Shown piece after piece: positions 22,476 to 34,486 of a DNA stretch of 64,000 nt. The stretch is from an uncultured Thermoleophilia bacterium. Its GTDB lineage: Bacteria; Actinomycetota; Thermoleophilia; Miltoncostaeales; Miltoncostaeaceae. A model generated the notes under the pieces. The model saw nothing but the letters and a program-made list of their open reading frames with translations. It had not been told where the DNA came from and searched no databases. Numbering within the stretch: position 1 is the first letter of the stretch; every line of letters begins with the position of its first letter. A program made the translations under genes and the position numbers. The stretch lies in contig CALIKX010000001.1 in the NCBI GenBank assembly GCA_938017905.1, forward strand, positions 20,652 through 84,651, given 5' to 3'.

Positions 22476-23234
22476 ATGTCGCGACTTGCCCGCCCGGTGG
22501 TGCTGGTGCCCCTCGTCGTGGTGCTCGTGCTGATCGGCGTGGGTGCATGGTGGTGGACCCGCGCGGGGTCGAGCACGGGCGTGTCGGCCGAGCAGGCATC
22601 GCGCGAGTACGGGGGCCCTCCGGCGCGGGCCGTGGCCGGCGCCCCGCGGGGCGGCACATGGACCTACCGCGCCCGCGGCGATGAGACGGTGGGCCTCGGC
22701 CCGATCGGGCTGGACCGCCCGCTGCCGGCCGAGGCGCAGGTGGTCGTCCGGTCCGCGCCCGGCGGGTACTGGCGCACGCTGGTACTGAGCGAGGAGCATG
22801 TGGAGGCGTCGCGGTTCCGCGTGCGCACGCGCGGGGCCTTCCTGGAGGAGCGCATCACCACGGTGACGGTGGCGGGCGTGGGCCGCGATGATCGCCAGGT
22901 GCTGGTGCCGCCCCCGCTCGCCTGGCCGCGGCGTATTGCGGTGGGGGACACCTGGCGGGAGCGGTACATGATGGACGAGGTGCGCGTGGACACCCGCGTG
23001 CGGGTGCTCCGGCGCACGTCCGTCGAGGTGGCGGGGCGGTGGATCCCCGTTCTGCTGGTGGATCGCCGCGGGGTGGTGAGCGGGCCGCTCGAGGGCGTCC
23101 GCGACGACCGCATGTGGTGGTCGCCGTCCATGCAGATGCCGGTGCGGTGGGTGGTCCGGACGAATCTCGATGGCTTCGCATCCATCCGCACCGATGTCGA
23201 CCTGGTGATGACCGGCGTGGAGCCCACGGCATGA
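22476..23234 (+). CDS. Membrane-anchored extracytoplasmic protein, unknown
   Basis: A 252-residue protein with one N-terminal transmembrane segment, RPVVLVPLVVVLVLIGVGAW, then a beta-rich extracytoplasmic domain (GTWTYRARGDETVGLGPIGL, RMWWSPSMQMPVRWVVRTNL). I do not recognise the family. The stop overlaps the ATG of the EcfT-like gene (GCATGA), implying coupled expression. Role unknown; an envelope function is inferred only from topology. Confidence 0.6.
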   Translation: MSRLARPVVLVPLVVVLVLIGVGAWWWTRAGSSTGVSAEQASREYGGPPARAVAGAPRGGTWTYRARGDETVGLGPIGLDRPLPAEAQVVVRSAPGGYWRTLVLSEEHVEASRFRVRTRGAFLEERITTVTVAGVGRDDRQVLVPPPLAWPRRIAVGDTWRERYMMDEVRVDTRVRVLRRTSVEVAGRWIPVLLVDRRGVVSGPLEGVRDDRMWWSPSMQMPVRWVVRTNLDGFASIRTDVDLVMTGVEPTA

Positions 23235-24127
23235 GTGGTCCCGTCGCGGGCGACCGCGCGCCGCTGCCGGTGCTGCTGCTGGTCATCGCCGCGGGCGTGC
23301 TCGCGTTCATCACGGACCAGCCGCTGGTGCTCGGGGCGCTCGCGGCGGGCGCACTGGTACTGCTGCGCCTCGCCCCGGGCAGCCCGGGGCGCCTGGTGCT
23401 GGTGGGCGCCCTGGCGTCTGCCGTGGCCGTGCTGGTGCTCACGCCCCTGGTGACCGACCAGGGGGACCTCGTGCTGTTCCACCTCCCGGTGCCGCCGCCG
23501 CTCAGCGGCGACATCACCGCCGAGGCGCTCGCGGCAGGTGCCGCCGCTGCGGCGCGGGTGCTCGCCACCATCGCCCTGGTCGCGGCGCTCTTCGCGTGGG
23601 CCGACCCCGATCGCATGCTGGCCGGGTTGTCACGGGTTGCGCCGCGCTCGGCCCTGGCGTCCGCGCTGGCCGCCCGCCTGGTGCCGACGATGCGCCGGGA
23701 CGCCCGTGCGATTTCCGAGACCGCCCGGCTGCGGGGCGTTGCCCTGACGAGCGGCCCGCGCATCCGTCGTGCCCGTGCCGCGGCGCCGCTCGCACTGCCC
23801 CTCGTCGGATCCGCCCTCGAGCGCGGCCTGGACGTGGCCGAGGCGATGGCTGCGCGGGGCTACGGCGAGGGCCCGCGCACGCGGCTGCCCGAGCGCCCGG
23901 CTGATCCCGGTGAGCGCGCTGCGCTGGTGATCGGGGTCGTGCTGTCGGTCGTCGTCGCGTGGGCCATCGCGGCCGGCATCACCGGCTTCACGTTCTATCC
24001 CGCTCTCGGACCCATCATGACCCCCGGTGCCGTGGGGCTCGCCGCCGCGGCGTTCCTCGCCCTTGCGCTGGCCGCGCTGGCGCTCGCGCGCGGCCGGACC
24101 GATGTTGGCCCGCCCGATTCCCCGTGA
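23231..24127 (+). CDS. Energy-coupling-factor (ECF) transporter transmembrane protein, EcfT-like
   Basis: A 298-residue membrane protein with 5-6 hydrophobic segments. It has two Arg-Gly motifs of the T-component coupling helices: [13 protein letters not shown] (~residue 165) and [12 protein letters not shown] (~residue 205), which in ECF transporters contact the ATPase subunits. Adjacent [11 protein letters not shown] is also typical. No A (ATPase) or S (substrate) component is nearby, so substrate is unknown. Translationally coupled to the preceding anchored protein. The rpsL promoter overlaps its last codons. Confidence 0.72.
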   Translation: MSGPVAGDRAPLPVLLLVIAAGVLAFITDQPLVLGALAAGALVLLRLAPGSPGRLVLVGALASAVAVLVLTPLVTDQGDLVLFHLPVPPPLSGDITAEALAAGAAAAARVLATIALVAALFAWADPDRMLAGLSRVAPRSALASALAARLVPTMRRDARAISETARLRGVALTSGPRIRRARAAAPLALPLVGSALERGLDVAEAMAARGYGEGPRTRLPERPADPGERAALVIGVVLSVVVAWAIAAGITGFTFYPALGPIMTPGAVGLAAAAFLALALAALALARGRTDVGPPDSP

Positions 24128-24159
24128 TACGGTCCCGGACCGCTCGCCCGCGAGGGCGA
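24105..24159 (+). promoter_or_regulatory. str-operon promoter and leader hairpin
   Basis: TTGGCC (24105-24110) and TACGGT (24128-24133) are separated by 17 nt, a good sigma-A-type pair. Just downstream is a small hairpin, TCGCCC-GCGA-GGGCGA (24144-24159). It would drive rpsL-rpsG-fusA. The promoter overlaps the 3' end of the EcfT-like gene. Confidence 0.6.
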
Positions 24160-24194
24160 TCCGCTATTTCACGCTCATCACCCGGAAGAGGCTC

Positions 24195-24566
24195 GTGCCG
24201 ACGATCAACCAGATGGTCCGAAAGGGCCGCAAGCCCAAGCCGACCAAGAACGCCACGCCCGCGCTGCGTGGCGCTCCGCAGAAGCGCGGGGTCTGCACGA
24301 GGGTCTACACCACCACCCCGAAGAAGCCGAACTCGGCGCTGCGCAAGGTCGCGCGTGTGCGGCTGACCAACGGGATGGAGGTCACGAGCTACATCCCCGG
24401 CGAGGGCCACAACCTGCAGGAGCACTCCGTCGTGCTGGTTCGTGGTGGCCGCGTGAAGGACCTGCCGGGTGTCCGGTACAAGGTCATCCGCGCCGCCCTC
24501 GACACCGCCGGCGTGTCCGACCGCAAGCAGGCGCGTTCCAAGTACGGCGCCAAGACCCCGAAGTAG
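24195..24566 (+). CDS. rpsL: 30S ribosomal protein S12
   Basis: A 123-residue S12, the decoding-centre protein. Begins [15 protein letters not shown] after GTG 24195 and ends SKYGAKTPK. The streptomycin-region segments [12 protein letters not shown] (with Lys42/43) and [12 protein letters not shown] (Lys88) have the sensitive-type residues. First gene of the str operon; rpsG begins 4 nt after its stop. Confidence 0.96.
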   Translation: MPTINQMVRKGRKPKPTKNATPALRGAPQKRGVCTRVYTTTPKKPNSALRKVARVRLTNGMEVTSYIPGEGHNLQEHSVVLVRGGRVKDLPGVRYKVIRAALDTAGVSDRKQARSKYGAKTPK

Positions 24567-24570
24567 GCAC

Positions 24571-25041
24571 ATGCCCCGCCGCGCAGCAATCACCCGTCGT
24601 CCGCTCACCCCGGACCCCGTCTACGACAACGTCGTCGTGACGCAGCTCATCAACAAGGTCCTCCTCGACGGCAAGAAGTCAGTCGCCGAGCGCACCGTGT
24701 ACGACGCCCTCGAGCGCATCCGCGATCGCACGGGCCGCGACCCGGTGCAGGTGATGGAGGAGGCCATCCGCAACGTCACGCCCGTGCTCGAGGTGAAGAG
24801 TCGACGCGTGGGTGGCGCCACCTACCAGGTGCCGATCGAGGTGCCCGCCCGCCGCGGCCGCACCCTCGCCATCCGGTGGATCGTCCTGTTCTCGCGCCAG
24901 CGTCGCGAGAAGCAGATGAGCGAGCGCATCGCGAACGAGCTGCTGGACGCACTCGGCTCGCAGGGCGGCGCCTTCAAGCGCAAGGACGACCTCTACCGCA
25001 TGGCCCAGGCCAACAAGGCCTTCGCCCACTACCGCTGGTAG
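24571..25041 (+). CDS. rpsG: 30S ribosomal protein S7
   Basis: A 156-residue S7, the primary 16S 3'-major-domain binder and the usual autoregulator of the str operon. Begins [28 protein letters not shown] is the signature and NKAFAHYRW the C-terminus. ATG at 24571. Confidence 0.96.
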   Translation: MPRRAAITRRPLTPDPVYDNVVVTQLINKVLLDGKKSVAERTVYDALERIRDRTGRDPVQVMEEAIRNVTPVLEVKSRRVGGATYQVPIEVPARRGRTLAIRWIVLFSRQRREKQMSERIANELLDALGSQGGAFKRKDDLYRMAQANKAFAHYRW

Positions 25042-25049
25042 CCCCGTTC

Positions 25050-25072
25050 CCCGCCCGGTCCGGGCGGGTTTT
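25050..25072 (+). terminator. Intra-operon terminator/attenuator between rpsG and fusA
   Basis: CCCGCCCG-GTC-CGGGCGGG followed by TTTT is a compact intrinsic-terminator shape, 9 nt after the rpsG stop and ~75 nt before fusA. It could lower read-through into fusA. Confidence 0.55.
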
Positions 25073-25145
25073 CGGCTTGCATTCAGGAGAGACGCCACGG
25101 GAGCGAGTGCACCCGTGCCACACCGCGACGGACAGGTGAGATTCA

Positions 25146-27236
25146 GTGGCTGAGAAGACGGTCCCGCTCAAGGACACCCGCAACATCGGGATCATGGCCC
25201 ACATCGATGCGGGCAAGACGACCACGACCGAGCGCATCCTCTACTACACCGGCCGCACGCACCGGATCGGCGAGGTGCACGAGGGCGCTGCCACGATGGA
25301 CTGGATGGAGCAGGAGCAGGAGCGGGGCATCACCATCACCTCCGCCGCCACCACCTGCTTCTGGCGCGACCACCGCATCAACATCATCGACACCCCCGGC
25401 CACGTGGACTTCACGGTGGAGGTGGAGCGCTCGTTGCGCGTGCTCGACGGCGCCGTTGCCGTGTTCGATTCGGTGGCCGGCGTGGAGCCGCAGTCGGAGA
25501 CCGTGTGGCGCCAGGCCGATCGCTACCGCGTGCCGCGCATCGCCTACGTGAACAAGATGGACCGCATCGGCGCCGACTTCGACGCGGCCGTGCAGACGAT
25601 GATCGACCGCCTCGGCGCCCGGGCCGTGCCGATCCAGCTGCCCATCGGCGCCGAGGCCGAGTTCGCGGGCATCATCGACCTGGTCGAGATGAACGCCACC
25701 ACCTACAAGGACGATCTCGGCACCGAGGTTGAGGTCGGTGCGATCCCGGACGACATGGCCACCGATGCCGAGGTCGCCCGCGAGCAGCTGATCGAGGCCC
25801 TCGCCGACAGCGATGATGCCCTGGCCGAGGCCTACCTCGAGGGCAACGAGATCACGCCGGACCTGATGAAGGCCGCCATCCGCACCGCGGTGCTGGCCAT
25901 CGACATGACGCCGGTGCTCTGCGGGTCATCGTTCAAGAACAAGGGAGTGCAGCCGCTTCTCGACGCCGTCGTCGACTTCATGCCCTCGCCTCTCGACGTG
26001 CCCCCCGCCATGGGCATCGATGACCGCGGCGAGGAGGTGGAGCGTCCGGCCGACCCCGCCGCGCCGTTCTCCGCCCTGGCCTTCAAGGTGATGAGCGACC
26101 CGTACGTGGGCCGCCTCACCTTCATGCGCGTCTACTCCGGCTCGATCAGCGCCGGTGCCGGTGCCATCAACGCCACGAAGAACGAGCGCAAGGAGCGCTT
26201 CGGCCGCCTGCTGATGATGCACGCGAACCACCGCGAGGAGGTCGACTCGGCCTCGGCCGGTGACATCGTGGCCGCCGTGGGCCTGAAGAGCACCACGACG
26301 GGCGACACCCTGTGTGACCCGGGCGACCCGGTGATCCTCGAGGAGATGACCTTCCCCGACCCGGTCATCCGCCTGGCCATCGAGCCGAAGACCAAGGCGG
26401 ACCAGGAGAAGCTATCCACCGCGCTGCAGCGCCTGCAGGACGAGGACCCGACCTTCCGCGTGCGCACCGACGAGGAGACCGGCCAGACGGTCATCGCCGG
26501 CATGGGTGAGCTGCACCTGGAGATCATCGTCGACCGCCTCATGCGCGAGTTCAGCGTGGACGCGAACGTGGGTGCGCCGCAGGTGGCGTACCGCGAGACC
26601 ATCCGCAAGCGGGTCGAGAAGATCGAGGGACGCTTCGTCCGCCAGTCCGGTGGCCGCGGCCAGTACGGCCACGTCTACATCTCGGTCGAGCCGAACGAGC
26701 CCGGCAAGGGGTATGAGTTCGAGAACAAGACCGTGGGTGGCTCGATTCCCAAGGAGTACATCCCGGCCGTCGACGAGGGCATCAAGGAGGCCCTCGAGGG
26801 CGGCGTGGTCGCGGGCTACCCGATGGTGGACGTGAAGGTGGAGCTGATCGACGGCTCGTACCACGACGTGGACTCCAACGAGGGCGCGTTCAAGATCGCC
26901 GGCTCTATGGCCATCCGCGAGGCTGCGAAGCGCGCCAGCCCGTGCCTGCTCGAGCCGCTCATGGCCGTGGAGGTCGTGTGCCCCACCGAGTTCATGGGCA
27001 CGGTGGTGGGCGACCTGAATGGCCGCCGCGGCCGCATCAGCGGCATGGAGGAGAAGGGCACCACCGGCACCATCCAGGCCCAGGTGCCGTTGTCCGAGAT
27101 GTTCGGCTACGCCACCTCGGTGCGCTCGGCCACGCAGGGCCGCGCCACCTTCACCATGCAGTTCGACCACTACGCCGAGGTCCCGAACTCCATCTCGGAG
27201 GAGATCAAGGCCAAGGTGGGCGCTGCGAGCGACTGA
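25146..27236 (+). CDS. fusA: Elongation factor G
   Basis: A 696-residue translational GTPase that catalyses ribosomal translocation. G1 [16 protein letters not shown]2 [15 protein letters not shown]3 [17 protein letters not shown] and G4 [10 protein letters not shown] are all present. Domains II-V follow, including the domain IV loop [12 protein letters not shown] and [18 protein letters not shown] start ([20 protein letters not shown]). A UUCG-capped terminator follows. Confidence 0.97.
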   Translation: MAEKTVPLKDTRNIGIMAHIDAGKTTTTERILYYTGRTHRIGEVHEGAATMDWMEQEQERGITITSAATTCFWRDHRINIIDTPGHVDFTVEVERSLRVLDGAVAVFDSVAGVEPQSETVWRQADRYRVPRIAYVNKMDRIGADFDAAVQTMIDRLGARAVPIQLPIGAEAEFAGIIDLVEMNATTYKDDLGTEVEVGAIPDDMATDAEVAREQLIEALADSDDALAEAYLEGNEITPDLMKAAIRTAVLAIDMTPVLCGSSFKNKGVQPLLDAVVDFMPSPLDVPPAMGIDDRGEEVERPADPAAPFSALAFKVMSDPYVGRLTFMRVYSGSISAGAGAINATKNERKERFGRLLMMHANHREEVDSASAGDIVAAVGLKSTTTGDTLCDPGDPVILEEMTFPDPVIRLAIEPKTKADQEKLSTALQRLQDEDPTFRVRTDEETGQTVIAGMGELHLEIIVDRLMREFSVDANVGAPQVAYRETIRKRVEKIEGRFVRQSGGRGQYGHVYISVEPNEPGKGYEFENKTVGGSIPKEYIPAVDEGIKEALEGGVVAGYPMVDVKVELIDGSYHDVDSNEGAFKIAGSMAIREAAKRASPCLLEPLMAVEVVCPTEFMGTVVGDLNGRRGRISGMEEKGTTGTIQAQVPLSEMFGYATSVRSATQGRATFTMQFDHYAEVPNSISEEIKAKVGAASD

Positions 27237-27262
27237 CGCCCGCTGCGTCACCGTGATGTCCC

Positions 27263-27286
27263 GGGGGCCGCATTCGTGCGGCCCCC
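27263..27286. terminator. UUCG-capped terminator between fusA and the convergent oxidoreductase gene
   Basis: GGGGGCCGCA-TTCG-TGCGGCCCCC: 10-bp perfect stem closed by a UUCG tetraloop. It lies 26 nt after fusA and 13 nt from the stop of the minus-strand gene; probably works for both. Confidence 0.7.
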
Positions 27287-27299
27287 GTCGTTCGGGTTC

Positions 27300-29981
27300 C
27301 TATCCGTGCAGCAGGCGGTCCAGGTGCACCGCGGGGTGCCGCGCCTCGCGCCCGGTGAGGTCGCGCACCTGCTGCCGGCAGCTCACCCCGGCGGCCACGA
27401 CGGGCGCCGATGAGGCGCGTACCTGCGGGGCCAGGCGGTCCTCGCCGATGCGCCGCGATTCGTCCGGGTGCAGGTAGCCGAAGGCGCCGGCCATTCCACA
27501 GCATCCCGCATCGGTGGCGTGCGCACCCGCGCCCAGCGCCGCCACGGCGGCGGTGTCGCCATCGGCCCGGGCGTGGCAGTGGCGGTGCACGAGGGGCGCC
27601 GCGGCGACCCCGGGCACCTCGAGGCCGAAGTCCAGCACGGCGCGCTCGAACGATACGACGGCATCGGCCACCCATCGGGCCCGGGGGTCGTCGGGCAGCA
27701 GCCATGGGAGGTCGGATGCCAGCATCGACAGGCACGAGGGCTCCAGCACCACGATCGGGCGCCCGCCCATGGCCCATGGTGCCAGGGCGTCGAGCAGCTT
27801 CACGCCCTGGGTGCGGGCGAGGTCCGGCATGCCCTGCGACAGCGCTGGGCGTCCGCAGCACCCACCGGACAGTACGCGCACGCCCGCCCCGGCGGTGCCC
27901 AGCACACGCACCGCGGCGTCGCCCACCGGGGGATCGAGGAACCGGGTCCAGGTGTCGGCGAACAGGCCCACCGGCGTCCCGGGGGGCAGGTCCCCCCGTG
28001 GACGCCATTCCGCCACCGGCACCGGCACCACCCGGCCGAGGCGGCGACCCGCGAGGCGGGCCGTGTGGCGCGCGAGGCGCGGCGACGCCGAGCCTGCGCG
28101 CATGAGGTCGTGGGCGTGGGCGGCGGCCAGCACCGTGGGGGATGGGCGCTGCTCGGCGTGCCGGTGCACCATGGCCTCCACCTTCAGGCGCGACATGTCC
28201 ACCCCGGCAGGGCACTCGGTGGCGCAGGCCCGGCAGGAGAGGCAGAGATCGAGCGCCTCCGCCAGTCCGGGGTCGGCCAGCCCCAGGTCGAGGTGGCCCT
28301 CGATGGCGGCGCGCAGCAGGACCGCCCGGCCGCGCGTGGAGTGCCGCTCGTCGCGCAGGGCCTGGTACGACGGGCACATCACGGCATCCGCGCGACGGCA
28401 CTGCCCATTGCCGTTGCAGGCCTCGATGGCGCGCTGCAGTCCGCCCGTCGCCGTGAACGGGACGCTGGTTGCGATCTCGTGCAGGGGCGGCGATGCGCCG
28501 ATCCGCAGGCCCTCATCCAGCGACTCCGGTCGCGCGATGATGCCCGGGTTGAGGATCCCGGCCGGATCCAGCGCGTCCTTCACCTCCTCGAAGCGCCGGA
28601 TGAGGTCGTCCCCGTACATGCGCGGCAGCAGCTCCCCCCGCAGTCGTCCGTCACCGTGCTCACCCGACAGCGATCCCCCGTGGGCCGCGACGATGTCGGC
28701 CATGCCCTCGGCAACGCGCCGCACGCGCGCCACGGCGCCGTGTGCCCGCAGGTCCACCATCGGGCGGATGTGCAGGCAGCCCACTGATGCGTGCCCGTAC
28801 CAGATGGCATCGTCAAGGCCCTCACCGGCGAGCAGGCGGCGCACCTCGCGGGCAAACGCTGCGAGCTGATCCGGGGGCACGGCGGGATCCTCGATGAACG
28901 GGATGGGCTTCGCGTCGCCCTCGGAACGGAGCGCGCGTGCGATGCCGGTGCGGCGGATCGCCCACACCGCCGCCTGCTGCCCCGGGTCGTGCACCACCGT
29001 GGCGCCCGCGAGCCCCCGGGTCCGGGCGCGTGCCTCCCCGCGCTCCCCCGAGTACTCCACCACCAGCATGGCCGGGGCACGCCCCACGATGCCGAGCAGC
29101 GCCCGCTCCGCGGGCTGGCGGTTCGCCGGATCCACGAGGTCGGCATCCATCAGCTCCACGGCCGACGGCCCCGTCGCGAGCAGGTCGGGCACGGCCTCGA
29201 GGGCATCGTCCACCGAGCGGAACGGCAGGATCGCCAGCGCGCGCTCCGCCGGCGCGCGGACCAGTCGCACGGTCGCCGCGCGCAGTACCGCCAGCGTGCC
29301 CTCGCTTCCGGCGAGGAAGGCCGGCCAGTCGGGCTCGGTGCCGGCCAGGCGATCGAGCGCATACCCCGACACCCGGCGCATCAGCGCGGGGTATCCGGCA
29401 TCGGTGGCCAGCGCCCGCGCCGCCTCCAGCGCCGCGGGCGCGGGGCCGCCCCTGCGCAGTGCGGCGCGCGTGCCATCGGCGAGCACCACGTCGAGTTCCA
29501 CGAGGTTGTCGGAGGTCATCCCATGCACGACCGAGCGCGCCCCGGCGGAGTTGTTGCCGATCATCCCGCCGAGCGTGGCGCGGCTCGCGGTGGCCACGTC
29601 GGGGCCGAACATCAGGCCGTGTGCCGCCGCCGCGCGGTTGAGGTCGTCCAGCACCGCGCCGGGGCCCACGACGGCGGTCATGGACGCGGCGTCCACCTCG
29701 ATGCCGCACAGGCGCGAGCAGTCCACCACCAGCCCGGTGCCCAGCGCCTGCCCGGCCAGGCTGGTGCCCGCGCCCCGCATGGTCAGCGGAACGCCGTGAC
29801 GGGCACAGGCATCCAGCGCGAGGTCGAGGTCGTCCGCGTGCCCGGCCAGCAGCGCCCCCATGGGAACCCGGCGGTAGAGGCTCGCGTCCACGGCGTACAG
29901 CTCGCGCGTGGGGCGGTCACCGCGCACCGTGCCGCGCGCTTCGCGCGCGATGTCGAGCAGCACGTGATGGGCTGGATCCAC
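27300..29981 (-). CDS. FAD-linked oxidase fused to Fe-S/CCG subunit (D-lactate/glycolate dehydrogenase type)
   Basis: An 893-residue single-chain fusion of a GlcD-like and a GlcF-like part. Residues ~40-450 are the VAO-type FAD-binding and C-terminal oxidase domains: [35 protein letters not shown], and [13 protein letters not shown] near the active site. Residues ~520-640 carry two 4Fe-4S sites, [17 protein letters not shown] and [16 protein letters not shown]. The last ~250 residues have two cysteine-rich CCG motifs, [12 protein letters not shown] and [11 protein letters not shown]. Such proteins oxidise D-2-hydroxyacids and pass electrons to the membrane chain. Exact substrate not deducible. 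Divergent from tuf. Confidence 0.88.
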   Translation of the reverse strand: MDPAHHVLLDIAREARGTVRGDRPTRELYAVDASLYRRVPMGALLAGHADDLDLALDACARHGVPLTMRGAGTSLAGQALGTGLVVDCSRLCGIEVDAASMTAVVGPGAVLDDLNRAAAAHGLMFGPDVATASRATLGGMIGNNSAGARSVVHGMTSDNLVELDVVLADGTRAALRRGGPAPAALEAARALATDAGYPALMRRVSGYALDRLAGTEPDWPAFLAGSEGTLAVLRAATVRLVRAPAERALAILPFRSVDDALEAVPDLLATGPSAVELMDADLVDPANRQPAERALLGIVGRAPAMLVVEYSGERGEARARTRGLAGATVVHDPGQQAAVWAIRRTGIARALRSEGDAKPIPFIEDPAVPPDQLAAFAREVRRLLAGEGLDDAIWYGHASVGCLHIRPMVDLRAHGAVARVRRVAEGMADIVAAHGGSLSGEHGDGRLRGELLPRMYGDDLIRRFEEVKDALDPAGILNPGIIARPESLDEGLRIGASPPLHEIATSVPFTATGGLQRAIEACNGNGQCRRADAVMCPSYQALRDERHSTRGRAVLLRAAIEGHLDLGLADPGLAEALDLCLSCRACATECPAGVDMSRLKVEAMVHRHAEQRPSPTVLAAAHAHDLMRAGSASPRLARHTARLAGRRLGRVVPVPVAEWRPRGDLPPGTPVGLFADTWTRFLDPPVGDAAVRVLGTAGAGVRVLSGGCCGRPALSQGMPDLARTQGVKLLDALAPWAMGGRPIVVLEPSCLSMLASDLPWLLPDDPRARWVADAVVSFERAVLDFGLEVPGVAAAPLVHRHCHARADGDTAAVAALGAGAHATDAGCCGMAGAFGYLHPDESRRIGEDRLAPQVRASSAPVVAAGVSCRQQVRDLTGREARHPAVHLDRLLHG

Positions 29982-30020
29982 GTCCCCGATCCTATGCCCG
30001 GCGCCTCACCGAAGTCGCGC

Positions 30021-30102
30021 TTGCGAGGAGTCGCTCGCATGCTATGTTCCCCCGGCTCGAAAGAGCGAGGGCCTCTTCACGCGCGGCCATCAGGGCCGCG
30101 CG
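30021..30102 (+). promoter_or_regulatory. tuf promoter and leader hairpin
   Basis: TTGCGA (30021-30026) and TATGTT (30043-30048), 16-nt spacer, form a plausible promoter ~140 nt upstream of tuf. In the leader a hairpin CGCGCGGCC-ATCAG-GGCCGCGCG lies at 30080-30102. The remaining leader to 30188 shows no open frame. Confidence 0.6.
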
Positions 30103-30188
30103 TCGCATGTGGAGGCCGTTTCGGAAGCACTGGCGGGTGGCGACACCAATGGTCGCACGCCCGCTCGGACGCGCATGAGGAGCGTGTG

Positions 30189-31376
<1,188 letters not shown>

Positions 31377-31391
31377 ACGCACCAGTTGGAC

Positions 31392-31430
31392 GGGCCCCGT
31401 CGCCCCCATGGGCGGCGGGGCCCTCGCTTT
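31392..31430 (+). terminator. Terminator-like hairpin between tuf and rpsJ
   Basis: GGGCCCCG, a G-U pair and CGCC pair with GGCG...CGGGGCCC (31392-31404 / 31411-31423), followed by TCGCTTT. It lies 15 nt after tuf; it may end the tuf transcript or act as an attenuator upstream of the S10 operon. Confidence 0.6.
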
Positions 31431-31466
31431 CCCCGGGCAGCACGAGACGAACGAGAAGACCGAACC

Positions 31467-31778
31467 TTGATCACCCAGAACAAGATCCGCATCAGGCTCA
31501 AGGCCTACGACCATGAGCTGATCGACAAGAGCGCGGCATCCATCGTGGAGACCGCGCAGCGGAGCGGCGCGACCATCTCCGGTCCGGTGCCCCTTCCCAC
31601 GGAGTGCCACCGTTACTGCGTGATCAAGGGCCCGTTCACGGACAAGGACTCGCGCGAGCACTTCGAGGTGCGCACGCACAAGCGCCTCATCGACATCTTC
31701 TCGCCGACCCCCAAGACGGTGGACTCCCTCATGCGCCTGGACCTCCCGGCTGGCGTCGACATCGAGATCAAGGTCTGA
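31467..31778 (+). CDS. rpsJ: 30S ribosomal protein S10
   Basis: A 103-residue S10, which doubles as the NusE antitermination factor. TTG at 31467 gives [40 protein letters not shown] and [17 protein letters not shown] are the signatures. First gene of the long S10-spc-alpha run; no clear strong promoter is seen in the 90 nt after tuf, apart from the hairpin. Confidence 0.95.
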   Translation: MITQNKIRIRLKAYDHELIDKSAASIVETAQRSGATISGPVPLPTECHRYCVIKGPFTDKDSREHFEVRTHKRLIDIFSPTPKTVDSLMRLDLPAGVDIEIKV

Positions 31779-31780
31779 CC

Positions 31781-32404
31781 ATGGCGGCGATCATCGGACG
31801 CAAGGTCGGAATGACCCAGATCTTCGCCGAGGACGGTCAGCGCGTGCCGCTGACCGTCATCGAGGCGGGCCCCTGCCCCGTGGTGCAGGTGAAGACCGAG
31901 GAGCGCGACGGCTACGACGCCGTGCAGCTCGGCTTCGGCGCGGCCAAGGCGAAGCACATCAACAAGCCCGAGCAGGGTCACCTGGGCAAGGCGGGCGCAC
32001 CGCTGGTCCGTCACCTGCACGAGTTCTCGTCCGTAGAGCTGGGCGTGGATGACATCGCCGAGGGCGAGGTCGTCACGGTGGATACCTTTGTCCCCGGCTC
32101 GTACGTGAAGGTGACCGGCACCTCGAAGGGCAAGGGCTACGCCGGAACCATCAAGCGGCACAACTTCCAGAGCGGACCCAAGAGCCACGGCTCGCACAAC
32201 GTCCGCCAGCCCGGCTCCATCGGCGCCGCGGCCTACCCCGCCCGCGTGTTCAAGGGCATCCGGATGAGCGGCCACATGGGCGCCCGGCAGGTGACCCAGC
32301 GCGGGCTGCAGGTGGTGGACTGCGACCCGGAGCGCAACATCCTCCTGGTCAAGGGTGCCGTGCCCGGTGCCGTTGGCTCGATCGTGTTCGTGAGGCCCGA
32401 CTGA
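31781..32404 (+). CDS. rplC: 50S ribosomal protein L3
   Basis: A 207-residue L3, an early assembly protein near the peptidyl-transferase centre. MAAIIGRKVGMTQIFAEDGQ at the N-terminus and FQSGPKSHGSHNVRQPGSIG in the central extension (with the Gln-Gly loop region) identify it. Two nt after rpsJ; its TGA overlaps the rplD ATG by one base. Confidence 0.96.
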   Translation: MAAIIGRKVGMTQIFAEDGQRVPLTVIEAGPCPVVQVKTEERDGYDAVQLGFGAAKAKHINKPEQGHLGKAGAPLVRHLHEFSSVELGVDDIAEGEVVTVDTFVPGSYVKVTGTSKGKGYAGTIKRHNFQSGPKSHGSHNVRQPGSIGAAAYPARVFKGIRMSGHMGARQVTQRGLQVVDCDPERNILLVKGAVPGAVGSIVFVRPD

Positions 32405-33054
32405 TGGCGGCTCATCTCCTTTCCCAGACCGGCTCCGCATCCGGCCCCGCCGCGATGGGCGCCGAGCTCGAGGCCCAGGCCATCAAGCCGCACCTGATCC
32501 ACGAGGTCGTGACGGCGGAGATGGCGTGGCGCCGTGCCGGGACGCACAGCACCAAGACCCGCACCGACGTGCGCGGTGGCGGCAAGAAGCCGTGGCGCCA
32601 GAAGGGCACCGGCCGCGCGCGTGCTGGCTCCACCCGCTCGCCCATCTGGACCGGTGGTGGCATCGTGTTCGGCCCGCACCCGCGCAGCCACGGAGGCAAG
32701 GTCAACCGCAAGGTGCATCGTCAGGCCTTCCGGTCGGCGCTCAAGGCCCATGTGGAGCGCGGCACGATCGCCGTGATGGAGCCCACCGGCTGGGACGCAC
32801 CGTCCACGAAGCGCGCTGCGGAGTACCTGTCGCAGGCCCCGGACGACATGTCCGCCCGCCCGCTGCTCGTGGTGGTCACCGAGTCCGCGTCGCCCGAGGC
32901 GCTGTCGTTCCGCAACCTCCGCGACGTCCGGGTGATCGAGGCGCGCGACATCGAGACCGTCGACATCATGGCCGGCCGCTCGGTGCTTGTGGAGCGCGAC
33001 GTCTGGGACCGCTGGAACGGCGCCGCACCGGTCGCCGGGGGGGATGACGCATGA
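32404..33054 (+). CDS. rplD: 50S ribosomal protein L4
   Basis: A 216-residue L4, which lines the exit tunnel and in other bacteria autoregulates the S10 operon. The tunnel loop is visible: GGGKKPWRQKGTGRARAGST. The N-terminus is short and slightly unusual (MAAHLLSQTGSASGPAAMGA). Coupled to rplC (1-nt overlap) and rplW (ATGA). Confidence 0.95.
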   Translation: MAAHLLSQTGSASGPAAMGAELEAQAIKPHLIHEVVTAEMAWRRAGTHSTKTRTDVRGGGKKPWRQKGTGRARAGSTRSPIWTGGGIVFGPHPRSHGGKVNRKVHRQAFRSALKAHVERGTIAVMEPTGWDAPSTKRAAEYLSQAPDDMSARPLLVVVTESASPEALSFRNLRDVRVIEARDIETVDIMAGRSVLVERDVWDRWNGAAPVAGGDDA

Positions 33055-33362
33055 GCACCAGCAGTGACCTTCGCGGCGATGTCCGCCGCGCCATCGTCAG
33101 CCCGGTGGTCTCCGAGAAGAGCTACCAGCTCGTGCAGGCGCACAACCAGTACACCTTCCGCGTGCTTGACGAGGCGCACAAGGTCGAGATCCGCCAGGCG
33201 GTCGAGGAGCTCTTCGACGTCACGGTGACCGACGTGCGCATCATCAAGGTGCAGCCGAAGCCGAAGCGCCGCGGCCGCAGCATGGGCACGCGCCCGGGCT
33301 GGAAGAAGGCCATCGTCGAGCTCCAGCCCGGCGACACCATCGACATCTTCGAGGGCGCCTGA
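33051..33362 (+). CDS. rplW: 50S ribosomal protein L23
   Basis: A 103-residue L23, the exit-site docking point for trigger factor and [23 protein letters not shown] and [18 protein letters not shown] are characteristic. ATGA overlap with rplD, and its last base is shared with the ATG of rplB. Confidence 0.95.
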   Translation: MSTSSDLRGDVRRAIVSPVVSEKSYQLVQAHNQYTFRVLDEAHKVEIRQAVEELFDVTVTDVRIIKVQPKPKRRGRSMGTRPGWKKAIVELQPGDTIDIFEGA

Positions 33363-34210
33363 TGGGTATCCGCAAGCACAAGCCGACCTCGCCAGGCCGC
33401 CGTTTCGTGGCGAGCTCCGACTTCGCCGAGGTCACCAAGAGCACGCCCGAGAAGTCGCTGCTCGAGCCCATCCACAAGACGGGCGGCCGCAACAACAACG
33501 GGCGCATCACCACGCGCCACAAGGGTGGCGGGCACAAGCGCCGCTACCGGGTGATCGACTTCAAGCGGACCAAGGACGGCGTGCCCGCCCGCGTGGCCGC
33601 AATCGAGTACGACCCCAACCGCACCGCGCGCATCGCACTGCTCCACTACGCGGATGGTGAGAAGCGTTACATCCTCGCGCCGCAGCGCCTGGAGGTGGGC
33701 GACACAGTGATGAGCGGTCCCGGCGCGGACATCCGCCCGGGCAACGCCCTGGCCCTGCGCGACATCCCCACGGGTACGCTCGTCCACAACGTGGAACTGC
33801 AGATCGGCCGCGGCGGCCAGATGTGCCGCGCGGCCGGTGCCGGCGCCCAGCTGATGGCGAAGGAGGGTGACTACGCCACCCTGCGCCTGCCCAGCTCGGA
33901 GATGCGCATGGTGCACATTGACTGCCGGGCCACGGTGGGCGAGATCGGTAACACGTCGCACGCCAACGAGGTCGGCGGCAAGGCCGGTCGCAGCCGCTGG
34001 CGCGGCGTGCGCCCGACCGTCCGCGGCTCCGCCATGAACCCGGTGGACCACCCGCACGGCGGTGGTGAGGGCAAGAGCAACTCGGGTCGCCATCCGGTGA
34101 CCCCCTGGGGCAAGCCGACCAATGGTCACCGCACGCGTGACCCGAAGAAGGCAAGCCAGAAGCTGATCGTCCGCGGACGCAAGCGCGGCAAGCACACGGA
34201 AGGCCGATGA
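33362..34210 (+). CDS. rplB: 50S ribosomal protein L2
   Basis: A 282-residue L2 needed for subunit association and peptidyl-transferase activity. [14 protein letters not shown] begins the protein; [20 protein letters not shown] and the C-terminal [20 protein letters not shown] (with the functionally important His) are intact. ATGA overlap with rpsS. Confidence 0.97.
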   Translation: MGIRKHKPTSPGRRFVASSDFAEVTKSTPEKSLLEPIHKTGGRNNNGRITTRHKGGGHKRRYRVIDFKRTKDGVPARVAAIEYDPNRTARIALLHYADGEKRYILAPQRLEVGDTVMSGPGADIRPGNALALRDIPTGTLVHNVELQIGRGGQMCRAAGAGAQLMAKEGDYATLRLPSSEMRMVHIDCRATVGEIGNTSHANEVGGKAGRSRWRGVRPTVRGSAMNPVDHPHGGGEGKSNSGRHPVTPWGKPTNGHRTRDPKKASQKLIVRGRKRGKHTEGR

Positions 34211-34485
34211 GCCGTAGTCTCAAGAAGGGTCCGTTCGTCGACCCCAAGCTGATGAAGAGGATCGAGGAGATGAACTCCTCGAACGAGAAGCGCATGCTCC
34301 GCACCTGGTCGCGTGCGTCCACGATCTTCCCGGAGATGGTGGGCCACACCATTGCGGTGCACGATGGCCGCAAGCACGTGCCCGTCTTCATCTCCGAGAG
34401 CATGGTGGGCCACAAGCTGGGCGAGTTCGCGCCCACGCGCACCTACCGTGGCCACGCGGACGACCGACAGACCTCGAGGCGCTGA
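34207..34485 (+). CDS. rpsS: 30S ribosomal protein S19
   Basis: A 92-residue S19 of the 30S head. [20 protein letters not shown] and the C-terminal [20 protein letters not shown] are typical. It overlaps the end of rplB by 4 nt. Confidence 0.96.
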   Translation: MSRSLKKGPFVDPKLMKRIEEMNSSNEKRMLRTWSRASTIFPEMVGHTIAVHDGRKHVPVFISESMVGHKLGEFAPTRTYRGHADDRQTSRR

Positions 34486-34486
34486 C

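Noticed and set aside
27205..28401. Alternative minus-strand frame over the 3' half of the oxidoreductase gene
   Set aside because: The 893-residue frame has the Fe-S and CCG motifs; the other is Arg/Gly/Pro-rich noise.
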